This document shows, one piece after another, positions 24,601 to 36,002 of a stretch of 64,000 nt of DNA. Location: the NCBI RefSeq assembly GCF_050908995.1, contig NC_135120.1, positions 15,017,433 to 15,081,432 on the forward strand, given 5' to 3'. This DNA is from Andrena cerasifolii. Taxonomy: Eukaryota > Arthropoda > Insecta > Hymenoptera > Andrenidae. The notes under the pieces were generated by a model. That model had not been told where the DNA came from. It saw nothing but the letters and a program-made list of their open reading frames with translations, and searched no databases. Position 1 is the stretch's first letter. Each line of letters starts with the position of its first letter. The translations under genes were made by a program, and so were the position numbers.

Positions 24601-27506
24601 TCATTTTTCCTGCTAGGCGACCGATTTCCCGCGTAATACACCAGACGACGGGGAAACGGCCGTGGCCCGGTAACAGGAAGTCGTTTCTCTCAGCTCATCA
24701 CGGCAGCCAACGCTGGGGAACGGCGGTCTAATTGGCGGCAGGTTAAAAGGAAGGATCTCGGAATCAGTTTTATCAGTCTCGCGTGACCTGGCTCGAAGAT
24801 TGAGACGTGGAACGATGTGCTCCGGCGTGAAATGTCTACGAATGCGGTTCCATCAATGACAGGGTCGCGGAAGCTTACAAATTTCAGGCACCGATTTCAA
24901 GGGGATGGAAAATAAGGAATAGTAGATTGAATATAGCGTTTATCGTTCACTGTTGAGAAAGAACAATCCGCGGGACAAAAGTGATTTACGAAAATCCTCG
25001 ATTCCGCGGATGAAACAATTCAGCAAACAGTGCAGTGTCGCGAGGAAAGTCGAGGGGAGCTTTTTCGCTTGAAATTAAATTAATCCCCGTGAAACAGATA
25101 AGCCAGTTATTCGATTGAACGAGCGGACGGATGCTTCAAGATATTACATTTTATTTGGCAGTCACGGAGGAAACAAACGCGGTGCCCACCGGTAATCGCA
25201 TTATCGACCGGCTTGGACCGATGGCGGAGACCAATCCGACGTCGCATCCACGACATCATGGAAGCTAACCCGAAGCTCGCTATAAACTCCCATCGAGCGT
25301 ACAACTGCTGTCGATTGATCCGGTGCTTGCGCGATCTGTAAACACTCGTTTCAGTTTCATTTCGCGTGTACCGCCAGAACGATGCTCGTATTTCGATCGG
25401 CAAGAACTTGGAGCGGTCTCGATGATCTCCACTCGATGCACGCGCCACTACCGGCCGAGCCGGAACAGGACAAACGCTTTTGCGAATCCAACTCGCGAGC
25501 GAGAGGAAATAGCCGCTATTACCGCAAACTCGCGAACGTCCACATGGGACATCTAGAATAATCGCTCAACAATTTCTGCTCGTTTAAGAGATAACTCGTC
25601 ATAAAGAAGGTGTAAAGAATTTGTTTGCGATCAAAATTTGCAGAGTAATTGATTAATTCTTTAATAATAAATCAACCAATTCGAAAACTATTTAAGAAAG
25701 ATATTTCAAGATTGTTAACTATTAGTAATATCTAATTAAATATATTATAATGCTCTAAATGTTCTTATTTCTGCTGATGAAAAATAGCGATGTATGTATT
25801 GCCCCAAGTTCGTGCAACACTCGCGTAAATGTTTAAATAGTTTAGAATTATTTTGTTGCAACTATAGTACAAACGTAACGCATATAATAATAAGAAAAAT
25901 ACATGGTCAGAAATGGGGACATGAGCACAAATTGGGACATTCACCTTACGAATAATTGAATGGAATTTGTAACCGAAAAACATTCACTGCTTCCTCGTAT
26001 CAGAGGGAAGTAAACAAAAACACGTAAAAAGACTACGCGATAAAACCTTTTGTCTACAGCACACACGGTACATTTCGTGCAGGGAATGAGTATTTACTCC
26101 GGATATTTATATCCAGTCGAAAATATTTCCTCGGCACAGGTCTCCCCGCGAAGTTATTTTCAAGATGGTCTAACGGAGTAACTGTACCGTGCCACCGAAA
26201 CTATTGCGACTTTTTAAGCGCACCCTCGCACATACGACTCTCCTTTTTACGGGCAACGTTTACGGATCGGTCGCACGCACGCGACGCCGTTTAAAGCATG
26301 TCAGCATGTCGCGGTTAGCCCGCGCCCCTGTTTCGCCACGCTCTTTTTCTCCGTGTTACAAAATCGAGCAAAGTTCATGCTCGATGGAGCGCGATCCCGT
26401 GGCTGCCATTCACGCGGAAATTACCGAGGAAGTAATGACGGGAGAGGGGCTGAACGGTTGGTCGTCGATTTTCATCGCGGTGCAAATAAAAAATTCGCGA
26501 CACTTTTAGCGACGTTCGATACAGCGATCTTCTTCCACCCTCCACGTGTCCACATTCCTGGAATCTCCGTTTCTGTGTGAAGGGACGAGTATTTTTACCG
26601 CGCAGAAGGAAGAGTACGCAGCCGGGGACTGTTCGCGGCTCCGCGACGTCATCCCTTTTAAAAAAACCAACCCCCTCAGTGTTTGTTTGAGAGTTAAATG
26701 CCCAGGGAACAGTGAATTTTTTAGCAAATCCAGAGAGCGTAACACACACATAAACACACCGAACTTGCAGTTTCGCGATACAAAGGAAGAAATTACAGTC
26801 GTTGGTGGAACAATAGCGTCGCCTCTCCCCGGTGTATCGTATTATTGGCGAGCTGGAGGAACGTTTGATAGTAGACGTGCTTCCACTTTATAGTAGCTTA
26901 AAGGTAGATCTAGATTGATTGTAAGATAGTGTTCCTTCGAAGCGCTTAAACGTCACGAAACCTGCGAAATACTTGCTTAGGGATCAGCGACACGTTCATG
27001 CGGTAAATCTCGAATGCTGCGAACCTCGTTTATCCCAAACTGGATCATGAGCATAAGAATAACCACTCGGGAACCTGCTCTATATGGAGGAAACACTCCG
27101 TTCCCCCCTGCCCTTTCTTTACCGTAGGTACCTCAGTCCTATTCCTCGTTTTATTTGTATATAAAGTGAATGACGAATAACGATCGAGGGTACCGGCCCC
27201 GGGCTTAATCGACATCCACGAATAACAGAGAGCTCTGCCGGTGTGGATAATCGTGATTTTGCCGCGACAGGATCGGAAGTATGGCAGCGCGAGGATGCGC
27301 GGCTAGAATTAATCCAAAAGCGAGGGCGCGCTAAGAAGGGGGGATCTAGCTATAGGTGCATGTATCAATTAGTGTACCGTGCTGGTGATGTTTGGTGGCT
27401 GTGTATTGCTGTTCGTGTCGCGCATGCTGTCGGAGGATACGTGTTGTTGTTCTTGTTTCCCTGTCGATACCGTGCTGGATGTATTGTAGGACTGTTTAGA
27501 CGTTAC

Positions 27507-27624
27507 CTCATTCATGTAGGACACTTCTGATAGCGGTACGTAGTAGTAGCCCAGGAAACGATCCCACAGGAAACCCTTGCACCAGACCTCCACCAGAAGG
27601 CCCGTGTTCATATCGTTCGTTTCG
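27507..27624 (-). CDS. unc-13: unc-13 coding exon 4, C2A domain core (residues 53-91)
   Basis: This 118-nt minus-strand exon has acceptor TTATCTAG (complement of 27625-27632) and donor GTAACG (complement of 27501-27506). The first base completes Phe52. It then reads E-T-N-D-M-N-T-G followed by LLVEVWCKGFLWDRFLGYYY and V-P-L-S-E-V-S-Y-M-N-E. The G-L-x-V-E-V-W-x-K-G-x-x-W-D-x-x-x-G sequence, followed by an x-P-L linker and ending N-E, is the middle of the Munc13 C2A domain. The exon ends in phase 0 directly before the E-G-S-G-Q-W that opens exon 5; the mammalian protein has N-E-E-G-P-G-E-W across the same point. The frame stays open for a further 45 codons into intron 3, which has no meaning for the protein. 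Confidence 0.97.
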
Positions 27625-28456
27625 CTAGATAACAGAGGGATTCGGTGTTCAATTTTAGAGGAGCGACTGTGCTTGTAAATTTCAATGCCGAGAACAACGG
27701 CTGAGACATATGAATACAATGAACTGACAATATAGGTCATTTGACCATCTATCCAAGCTGAGTAATGAGTCCGTTCGAGAAACGAGCATGGATTGCAGAA
27801 ATACTTGTATATGCGAAAGTTGACTAGACAATTACGTTTCGATCTGCTCGCGAGAATCGTACCTTAAAAATCTGAATGGACTTATTGATCAGCTGAATGA
27901 CATCTGAAACTCCGATTGTATGGACAGATGCTGGTATTTATACATACAGTCGGTACAAGTGATCTAAATAGAGAGAAATTGATCGGTACAACCCCGAGAA
28001 GCTCTTATTTTTAGGGGGTTATTTCGTCACAGGTTAAATAAATACGATTTAAAAGCGGCCCGGGTATACGTAGCCGCGCGTCACGGGAGAAGTAGGTTAA
28101 AGGTTCGCAACTTGGCAAGTAAGGATTTACAGGCGCCGGTAGGGATATATTAGAGAGCTAAGGTCCAAAATTCTCCTATTTTCCTCCGCCGCGACTAGCA
28201 ATTGTCCTCCTTATATATTTTCCACGGTCGATCGATACCGTGTTCTTCATCCCCGAGCACTTGACGCGGTCTTATTTCTTGCCTCAGTGACGAAAACGGT
28301 CAACCGTGATTAAAAACGTAGTCCCGGAATGAAATTAATAATCCCCCGATGAAAATGCACGAGCCGGTCATTAAATATTAATTACCAACGCACTCTAACC
28401 CACGAATTTATTATACTTTAATAACGATCGTCGAAATTGTCAATTTTACCCCGTCG

Positions 28457-29305
28457 CACAGTGGGGTGAAAGACCCTAAAAGTTGGCATCAATTCCTAGG
28501 CGTCATGAAAACTTGTGTTAATTAAATAACTTAATCAAAAACGATTATTTTAAAGTAAATAAAACAAAAGATTCCTCTTTTAAACTTATTTAATACATTT
28601 TTGTAGATATTTAATAACACAATCTGTGAAACCCTTTTATTTCTTTTTATACGGCAATGCAGTGATCATGTCAATGATCATGTGAACTAGTATCACTGTA
28701 TGATCATCGCGACTTATAACTGGAGGCAATAATAAGTTTAAAGCTTCTTTGGGCAGATATTCACAATTTTTTCGGGGTAATCGTCTCTTGCTGGTTATTA
28801 CGGGATCTGAACTTAATAAAAAGTGATTTAAAATATCCTGATTGCAAAAAGACAGTACTTTCATGAACTCGGAACCTTTTTGAATAACTTGAAATTTTAG
28901 GGATTCGAGCAAATGGTAATTAAGGTTATACGAGGCAATTTTGAATTAAACTTTATGAAGGTATTATTGCTTGCCGCAAACGTATAACAACATAAAGTAA
29001 TGAAATAAAAACCTGAAATTGACGTCTTCATCGCGAAACAGCAGTTTATAACACAGGAAACACAAAAAATAGCTACACAAAATCGTTTGATAAATCGCTT
29101 GGAATAAACATCTAATGGAGGTTCCTACAGCTAACTGTTTTTAACCGACTCGGGTAACGAAGGAAGAGTTGTAGCAGGCTGTGGATATACGTTTTATTGC
29201 GCGGACATATTTCAACTATAGCGGGGATAAAAAATCAGATATGTAAACATTCTTTTCTTTTCGATTTTTCGCCAACTTTTAGTTAGGGTCGCCCACCCCA
29301 CTGTG
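28457..29305 (-). mobile_element. Transib-like element, 849 bp, with transposase remnant
   Basis: The ends are CACAGTGGGGTG and CACCCCACTGTG with perfect flanking 5-bp duplications CGTCG (28452-28456 and 29306-29310). The inverted repeat continues through ACCCTAA and AAAAGTTGGC; the right copy carries a 4-bp expansion in this block. About 467 bp of internal sequence is present here and absent from the 376-bp copy at 16684-17059. It includes a minus-strand coding remnant. The element lies in intron 3 with its remnant in the same direction as unc-13. The Transib assignment rests on the CACAGTG ends and GC-rich 5-bp duplication. Confidence 0.82.
28637..28945 (-). pseudogene. C-terminal remnant of a Transib-type transposase
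   Basis: The frame is open for about 102 codons inside the Transib-like element and has no proper start; an in-frame stop lies just upstream. The translation includes NQDILNHFLLSSDPVITS, then LPRKNCEYLPKEALNLLLPP, and ends ALPYKKK before a TAA. The D-x-x-x-x-F-x-x-S-S-D-P-x-I-S/T-S pattern resembles the region near the C-terminus of Transib transposases, after the catalytic core. None of the catalytic acidic residues can be placed in it. I judge it to be the decayed 3' end of the parent element's gene. The similarity is from memory of the family and could be overread. Confidence 0.5.
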
Positions 29306-30143
29306 CGTCGCGTTAACTCCCATTCAAGAATCACGATATTCCTCGAGCAAAGAGTCGAAGACCGACTAACAATATAAAAGAAAACTGCTTCAAATTCTAT
29401 CGTATTTACGCATTCCCTTAATAGGGGAAATTAGCCGCTTAATAATGATAAACTATGATATCGATGGCAGTGAAAAGTTGCAACAACAAAATTATTAATA
29501 AAAGATAATTATATACCATGGTGTAAAAAGCGAGCCCGCTTCGTCGGCTCGAAGAACCAAGAAATCGATAAAGACGAGCGGAAAATATCAGGAAACGGGG
29601 GAGGGGAGGGAGGGCGACGAAAAAAGATTAAAATGTGAAACATAACCAGCGATTAGCTAATCGCGCTATCGTGAACGCGCTATCCCATTGTGCTGGCTAA
29701 GCACCTATTTATATATCAGCTATAGATCGGATTACCTCTTAAGGGGGTTCGATAGTCGATCGCGAAACTCCACGGTCCCGAGCCTTGACGCAAACTCAGT
29801 AATGAACGGCGGCCCGATAACGCGCACGCTCCGAGCTCCACAATTTCTGTCTTCCCTTATCATTTTTATTCAGCACCGGCCACTGGGTATTACCCAGTTG
29901 GGTGGAAAGTTCTCTCGAACGCAGAGCACTCGAGGGTGTACCATCAAATCGCAAGCTTGGAAATCGAATTTCAAATTCGATATTTCAAAGTTGCGCTTGC
30001 TTCCTCTGTCCCTTGATCCATCCACCGTAATTAGGTAGCTGTGTCTTTTTTAATGGGAAAACTTCGGGAACCTCTGCGGGACCGAGGGGTCGCAAGATCG
30101 CTACCCCTCGGTCCGCAAAGGGCCACGGCGCGTGTATACTTAC

Positions 30144-30246
30144 AAAAGAAAGTCTTGCTCCCAGCATGGATTGGCCCCTTTCACAGTGACTGTCGTTGAC
30201 TTCACGTTCTGCAGCTTCAGTGTTACATAGGAGTTGAACTGTGCCG
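30144..30246 (-). CDS. unc-13: unc-13 coding exon 3, C2A domain strands 2-4 (residues 18-52)
   Basis: This 103-nt minus-strand exon runs from acceptor TTTACAG (above 30246) to donor GTAAGT (complement of 30138-30143). After a split Ala codon it encodes AQFNSYVTLKLQNVKS, then T-T-V-T-V-K-G, A-N-P-C-W and E-Q-D-F-L, and ends with two bases of a Phe codon. The F-N-x-Y-V-T-L-K-x-Q-N-V-K-S-T-T pattern and the later W-E-Q-D-F are near-diagnostic for the C2A domain of Munc13/Unc-13. In mammals this domain does not bind calcium; it homodimerises and also binds the zinc finger of RIM at the active zone. The phases fit exon 2 (1) and exon 4 (2). A second AG lies 8 nt into the exon; using it would break the frame with exon 2, so the upstream AG was chosen. 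Confidence 0.96.
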
Positions 30247-33200
30247 CTGTAAATCGTCGTCGATCGTTTAGAATGCCGTTGCGATCCCGACGATTGTCTC
30301 GCTTTCACGAGCGTGGGGGCAACCGTTCCGCGAAGCTTGTTCGACTCCGATTGATTGCGCGAAGAGGACGAGAGTACGACCGTAAAAGGAATCCGTCCCG
30401 CGAAAATGGGAATGTCGACGTTGACAAATGCGCTGGATCACTGGGCGGCACCGGAGTATCGGGGGAAAAAATTATTTACGGCTGGATCAGCCGGGATTTA
30501 CCCCGCGCGACCAATAAATTAAATGTTACTCGCGCCCCGGAACCACACCAGTTTTCCCACCGGTTGTAGTAGGGTTTTCCGCGGCGGTTGAAACGCAGGG
30601 CGAGCCGAGAAAGGAGTATCCATTTCTGACGAATACCTTCTAGTCCGCCTATAATGCGAATAAATGCTTCGCTGATGTTTTATCAGCGTTAAATATAACT
30701 GCGCGGCTGAATCGTTGCTCTCGATGCGCACGCGAATTCTCTTATTACCCGTGAATGCCAAGATATTAATTAATATACGGTGCTGCGCGACCACCGCGGA
30801 ATTACATTTCCAGCGTGGCCTTTCCCCGTCGCCGCAGCATCAGCGCGCGCGGTTATAAATAATAAAAAAAGAGAGAAAAAAGAATCTTTTAATTTCAGAG
30901 TACCACCGCCATCCCCTTTGTGGCTGCAGCACCATGGACGGAACAAATAATGAAATATTCCCGTGGAAACCGGGCTGTTGCCACTCGGAAGGTGAATTGT
31001 GACGGTTCGTAATGAGAATCGAACAGCGCGACGGTCTCTATTGCGCGTCGTTATTCCGTGGACAATTAAAGCGTTATTTATGGAAACTTGGAGAGCTCCG
31101 GGGTGTCCCTCTGTCGCGTAATTAAACAGGAACGAGTTATTGCCGTTCGGCGAGAATATTTTCCAATGATCACTCGAAGCTTGACCCGTCTAACAACCCA
31201 CGACGCGGCGGGAAACATTTATAAGCCGGCGCCGAATCGATAAGGGGACGGGAGCGGACGTATACAGGGACGCAACGTTCCCGTGGAAACTGCGATCGTT
31301 TCTCAATTTACGAAGGATACGGACAGTCCCTTTCGGCCCGGCCAGGAAGCGCTGCAGGCGAACCGTAAAGCTCCATAAGCTCTCGACCGCGCGCCGGCCA
31401 GTGCACGCGCGTACACGTGGACCTGCGAGCCCCCGATAACTCAATGGAAAAAAGGTCCGAACGAGGCTTTACGATACCAGACGTGCGCGCTCCAATGGTA
31501 CACGCCCGTCACCCCCCGACATTTTGCTTCGCGTGCAACGGAACTGTCCCGGCAGATAGAGAGCCGTGGGACGCCGTGGGTAAAGGTTACCGAATCGAAA
31601 CAGCATTTAAACAGAGCCAATTCAAAGCTGCTCGGCCGGCGACTAGCGGCAAAGACGGCTGACGAGATCGTAATCGAGGGAGCTCAGAAAGATTGAAGCC
31701 GAGGAAAGTTTGTAATTGTTTGGACGTGAACTTTTCAGCGTCCCGTTCGCGCTGGTGCGCGTTCCGACTGCTTTGCGGAACAGGAGGATTCCCATTATCG
31801 GCGGATATTAAATTGCAGTTAACATAATTGCTGCTAAGCGAGTTATTAATGACGATTACGGAGGCTGTCGTTTAATTGGAGCAGACAGTCACGAGCGCCG
31901 GCTCGTCTGGTGTAATTGAAACACGCGCCACGGACCTTATTCCTCGTGAAATCTCGCGCGCATTTACAGCGGGTAGGTACGTTGTCGCGCGTGAGGGACG
32001 CTTTATACCCGGCTCCGGTGATATATTGCCTGTCATCGCGACTCTCCGAAACAATTTCTCTTCCGGCGCGTTAAAGTGCTGTAGCCGATTCTTTATTCGA
32101 CAGCACGTATCTTCTAACGACTTTCAGATCTGTTTACCTACATCGCGGCACGGCACTGCCGGGAACCACCCTGGCGTCGCGGGACTAAACATCGACAGAG
32201 CCAGGCTTCGCGGAAGCCTGCACATACTGGCGGAGCAATCGCGTGAATCCCCAAGATGTTGCACAGAATTGTGGAAACACGAAGTAAACGTTGGTTCCGC
32301 GAACCAAATACAAACAGCCCCCCGCGTTCGGTTCTGTGCATCTAGGACGATGGTCCCTATCGCGTGTATCGTTGTTAGCTCGCTCGAGAGACCCGGTGTA
32401 GCGCGAAGAGGAAACGAAACAGGAGAATCCAAATTAATCCCAGCTTCGTTACAGTGTACCGTATCAATGCAGTTACGCCAGGCATTTGCGCGACGCTGTG
32501 AGAATTCGTTCGCCCCTACAATCCTCGGCACGTGCGCATCGAGAAAAGTAACGATTGTCTTGAGCGGTAGCTCGTCACGAGCAGCACACGTGCTGGCATC
32601 CGCGGTGCGGAAAAAGCTGCGCGATATGAATGGAAAGTTACTAAAGTCTCAAGGCTCTCGTCCGTCACGTAGCGGAACAATGCGAGACGCAGCATCGCAG
32701 GCGTAACAGGAAATTACACCGCGATCCGGAGAATTTAAACGTTAACGTGGCATTATAAAAGGCGCCCGCCGACAGGCCGCGACGTATCTGCCGTTTGAAA
32801 TAATGCAACAAGCAGAAACCAGCGACGCCGCGGGAAACTGTGGTTAATTTCCAGCTCCACGCCGAGCGGATTATTTCGCCTCGAAATAAAATATGATATT
32901 TCCGGCCGATGCGAGCTGCCTCGGCCAGATATCCTCGAATGCGAAGCAGCGCGATTTAAACGCGGAATAATGAATTCCCGCGCGTTCAGAGCCGAGCGTT
33001 CAAGCTCCGGCGCTGTCGAGCTGATCGCGTGACGCGGCCGCGCGCGGCCGACGCTTACAGATGCTTATCCAAAGCCGACGATGGTTCTAAGAATACGCGA
33101 GCTTTCTCTTAATATAATAACTGTGCGAAGAAAAAAATGGAAACAAAATTGCCCGCGATAGCGATCGTGGCTCGGTGAAAAATAGACAGACAAGGACAGA

Positions 33201-33720
33201 AGCTACAGGACTCGATATGGTAAGGAGAAACGGGGCGCGGGTTATTCGCGTGTCTGAAGACGAGCCGACGGAGTACGTCGACCAAAAATCCCCCACCCCG
33301 AAGGAAAAGCTTCTGAGAAAGCGCCCATTTGTAATGTCGCGGGGATCTCTGTCCCGCCGCCGCGGAAAAATTACTTCGGCATGAACAGAACATCGCGATA
33401 TTCCGGTTGAAGAGTCACACAACCTTTAACTTGGAACGGCTCCAATCGGAGTGCAACAAATTTTGCACGGCCTTTAGAACTGGAGCGTGAGCAGGGGCTC
33501 CGTTTTATGAAAGTATCGGGGTTCGATTCCAATTTTGGGGAACAATCGAACGACCGCGACAGATCGCTCGCAATTTGCACGGGGACTCGCGCCACGCTCG
33601 TGTAAGCTTTGAGGACCAGCCAGGAACAACTAGACGCAGTCGGTTGTCCCTCGTTCTAAATCCTTTAATCGATCCCTCTCCTGCTCCGCTGCCTCTTCTC
33701 TCCTTCCTCTGGATACAAAC
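30247..33720 (-). other. unc-13 intron 2 (3.5 kb)
   Basis: This intron is relatively GC-rich and CpG-rich. It contains an unusually long stop-free stretch on the plus strand (31876-32706) that resembles no known family and lacks an ATG at its beginning. No transposon ends, tRNA or exon was recognised. Borders are GTTTGT at the donor and TTTACAG at the acceptor. Confidence 0.85.
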
Positions 33721-33750
33721 CTTCCTCGCAGACGATCCGCGCCTTCTTCA
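33721..33750 (-). CDS. unc-13: unc-13 coding exon 2, a 30-nt microexon (residues 8-17)
   Basis: This minus-strand exon of 30 nt is bordered by a good acceptor (TTCTGTTGCAG, just above 33750) and a weaker donor GTTTGT (below 33721). With the last base of exon 1 and the first two of exon 3 it reads VKKARIVCEE and then Ala. Mammalian Munc13 C2A has V-K-K-A-K or V-K-R-A-K at this place, just before the loop that leads to the F-N-x-Y-V-T-L-K strand. The exon enters and leaves in phase 1, so skipping it would keep the reading frame. The basic residues belong to the first beta strand of C2A. Gene predictors often miss exons of this size. Support comes from position, frame and homology together. Confidence 0.88.
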
Positions 33751-35134
33751 CTGCAACAGAAAAGGTACGGGCCGTGTCAGAGAGCGATTCATTCCCGGGG
33801 CTGGTGTTTACAAGGCCCCGCGAAAGGGATATTGCTAGCAATCGGCCAGCCATTTGATATCGCTAAGTCAACTCGAATCAACTGCGTGTAACGCCCGCAG
33901 ACGGGTCCGCGCCCGTAAATGGAATTAAATCGCACCGGCTCGATTAAAAGCATACCGTACGTACGCCGGCCGAACTTTCGGAATAATTAAAACGAAACTG
34001 GGTTATTCCACTTATTTGTCTTAACGCAAACGGTCCGATGGGTAATTTCATTTCGCCCTCCCGCCCCGACCCGGCATCAGTCGCGTCGATTGGGCGGTGG
34101 TAGAAAAATCACCCGAGCCGAGGAGTAATTGTGCTTTGTTTAAACGCATCCACGGCATTTCGGCTCCCAAATTCATCGTTTCGTTCATTTCAAATTTCAG
34201 TGTTTGTAAGATTGATATCTGCGACACTGCAACAGTGCCTCTGCTTCTGTACAGAAAATTGATGCACCGTGTATTATTGCATTCGTGCGGGGAGGAGGAT
34301 TAAAGAAGGATGCTGGCAATGGACCTATCAGAGAAGAGCTGCAACGCGACTCACCACCTATCACAGATTCACCCCCGTCCAGCTTCGGGATCAATTCCTC
34401 ATATCGCGACAATGAAAAGCGAGCTGAACCAAGATTGAAAGATTCTCGAGTCTATACATGCGGCCTGTTTGACCGTAGAGAAGCCTCGACATACGTCGTC
34501 GGTTTTATAAATACCGGCCACTTTTAACCACGTCCAGAGACCGGGGAGACATATACGCGGAAATTGAAGCCGTCGCTCGTGAATTCGATTTCGATGTTCC
34601 ACGATTTTCCATTCAACATCCACCATCTGAATAAATCAATTCGCCGCAATTCACGTGCGACACTTCAACGACAATGAGCCTCGCCTTGAAACGGCTTCCA
34701 TATATGCATTCGACGAGCGCGCTGCAGACAGATAGTCACACACACTGGCGCGCGCGCACACGACCCGATCAAGCTATTCGAACACGAGAAGGGAATTCCA
34801 TTTCTTGCGAGGGTAAAAGGCGGCCGGGCGGGGCGAGGGAAAAAAGAATCGGTAACGACATATAAAATCCACTTGACCGACTGCTCTCGTATCGATGTGA
34901 AAAGGAATGTCCCTCTATCGAGCTAATCAATCCGGTCACGTGAAATTATAATTATCGCGCCAACCGTGAACTTGGTGATATCCCACAAAATTACCTTTTT
35001 TAAAGCAAAGGTACAAAAAAAGTGCGCCAAGTGTACGCGCGCGCGCAGACGAACGAAAAAAAACTGTCGGAAATTTATTAATCTGCTATATTTAGCTTTA
35101 CAAAACTAATGATATGCAAAAATTGCGCCAATTA

Positions 35135-36002
35135 GGGGAGACCGGGGCAAAGTGACGCGAAAGAAGTTTGAAGTCGAATTAAGTTTTTCCCTTTCAATAA
35201 AAATGTGTGGAAATAGATTTATAATATAATTTGAACATTACTATTGATAAATGACGAATAGCAATACTTAAAATGAATTTAAAGTATATTAAAATTCCGC
35301 TTGAAGAGAAAATGCCAAAACGACCATTTTACCCCATATATGGGGTAAAGTGAACTACTACCTGAGATAAAGTGAGCTGAAATAAAATACGAGTTTTAAT
35401 AAAGGATATAGGTAATTATTAACCCCTTGCGCTGGGATGACGTGTGTAGCACGGCAGTTTCTGTTTTTTTTTAACCTTGGTTGTCAAAAACTGTGGCAGA
35501 TTTTTCATTTCTTTTATGTTAGATTCTGTTCCATCACGCCGCCTGGTTTCCCAGCTAGCTGACAGGTTAGGCTATTGCGCACATCCCTCGCGCATTTTTT
35601 CCTTGCAGCTCAGTTTGCCCTGGTCACTTTGCCCCGAATGTGTACTCAGTGGAAAATTAATTATTTAATAATGTTAGGATTAATGTTTTCTCAAACGCGT
35701 GTACATGTATGTTTATAAGCTTGTTATAAACACGCAGAAAGAATTTGGAGGTAAAATAACACATTTAAAACTCATTTATCCAAAACCCTAAATTGAAAAG
35801 AAAACCAAATGGAAGTCTCAAAAACTTCATTTTTAATTTTTTAAATGAATTTCCATTTTTCGATATTTGGTTGTGCATGATTATCATTGTGGTATTACAC
35901 ACATTTATTACGTCACCCAACCTTTGTAAATACATTCTATTCTTAAAGAATAAATTAAGAAAGCTCATTTTACCCCGAGGTTCACTTTGCCCCGGTCTCC
36001 CC
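35135..36002. mobile_element. DNA transposon, 868 bp, TA duplication, 21-bp perfect inverted ends
   Basis: Both ends read GGGGAGACCGGGGCAAAGTG plus A when taken inward, a perfect 21-bp inverted repeat. The element is bordered by the dinucleotide TA on each side (35133-35134 and 36003-36004), as for Tc1/mariner/pogo-type insertions. The inside has no transposase frame. Shorter copies of the GGGGYAAAGTGA word occur at 35342-35353 and 35366-35375, and inverted at 35624-35635, in addition to the ends. The superfamily is uncertain because TA alone is a weak criterion. Confidence 0.8.

Larger units (their letters stand above)
8174..27506 (-). other. unc-13 intron 4 (19.3 kb)
   Basis: No coding exon was recognised on either strand. 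The intron holds a hAT-like minisatellite element (14914-15516), two Transib-like elements (16684-17059 and 20400-21629), a 13-nt C run (13597-13609), a pyrimidine-rich tract (19740-20060) and an AT-rich patch (about 25570-26000). The remaining sequence shows only short chance reading frames. Both borders are GT-AG and the flanking exons join in phase 0. Confidence 0.85.
27625..30143 (-). other. unc-13 intron 3 (2.5 kb)
   Basis: A third of this intron (28457-29305) is a Transib-like element. The rest has no recognised exon, RNA gene or repeat. The GTAAGT donor and TTATCTAG acceptor are both clear. The intron splits the codon for Phe52 after its second base. Confidence 0.9.

Noticed and set aside
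33510..33530. GGTTCGATTCC resembling a tRNA B box
   Set aside because: The arms around it do not pair and no A box or acceptor stem was found at the right distance.
34985..35012. Short TACCTTT/AAAGGTA inverted repeat
   Set aside because: A 7-bp stem in A/T-rich sequence is expected by chance and no terminator or RNA context exists here.
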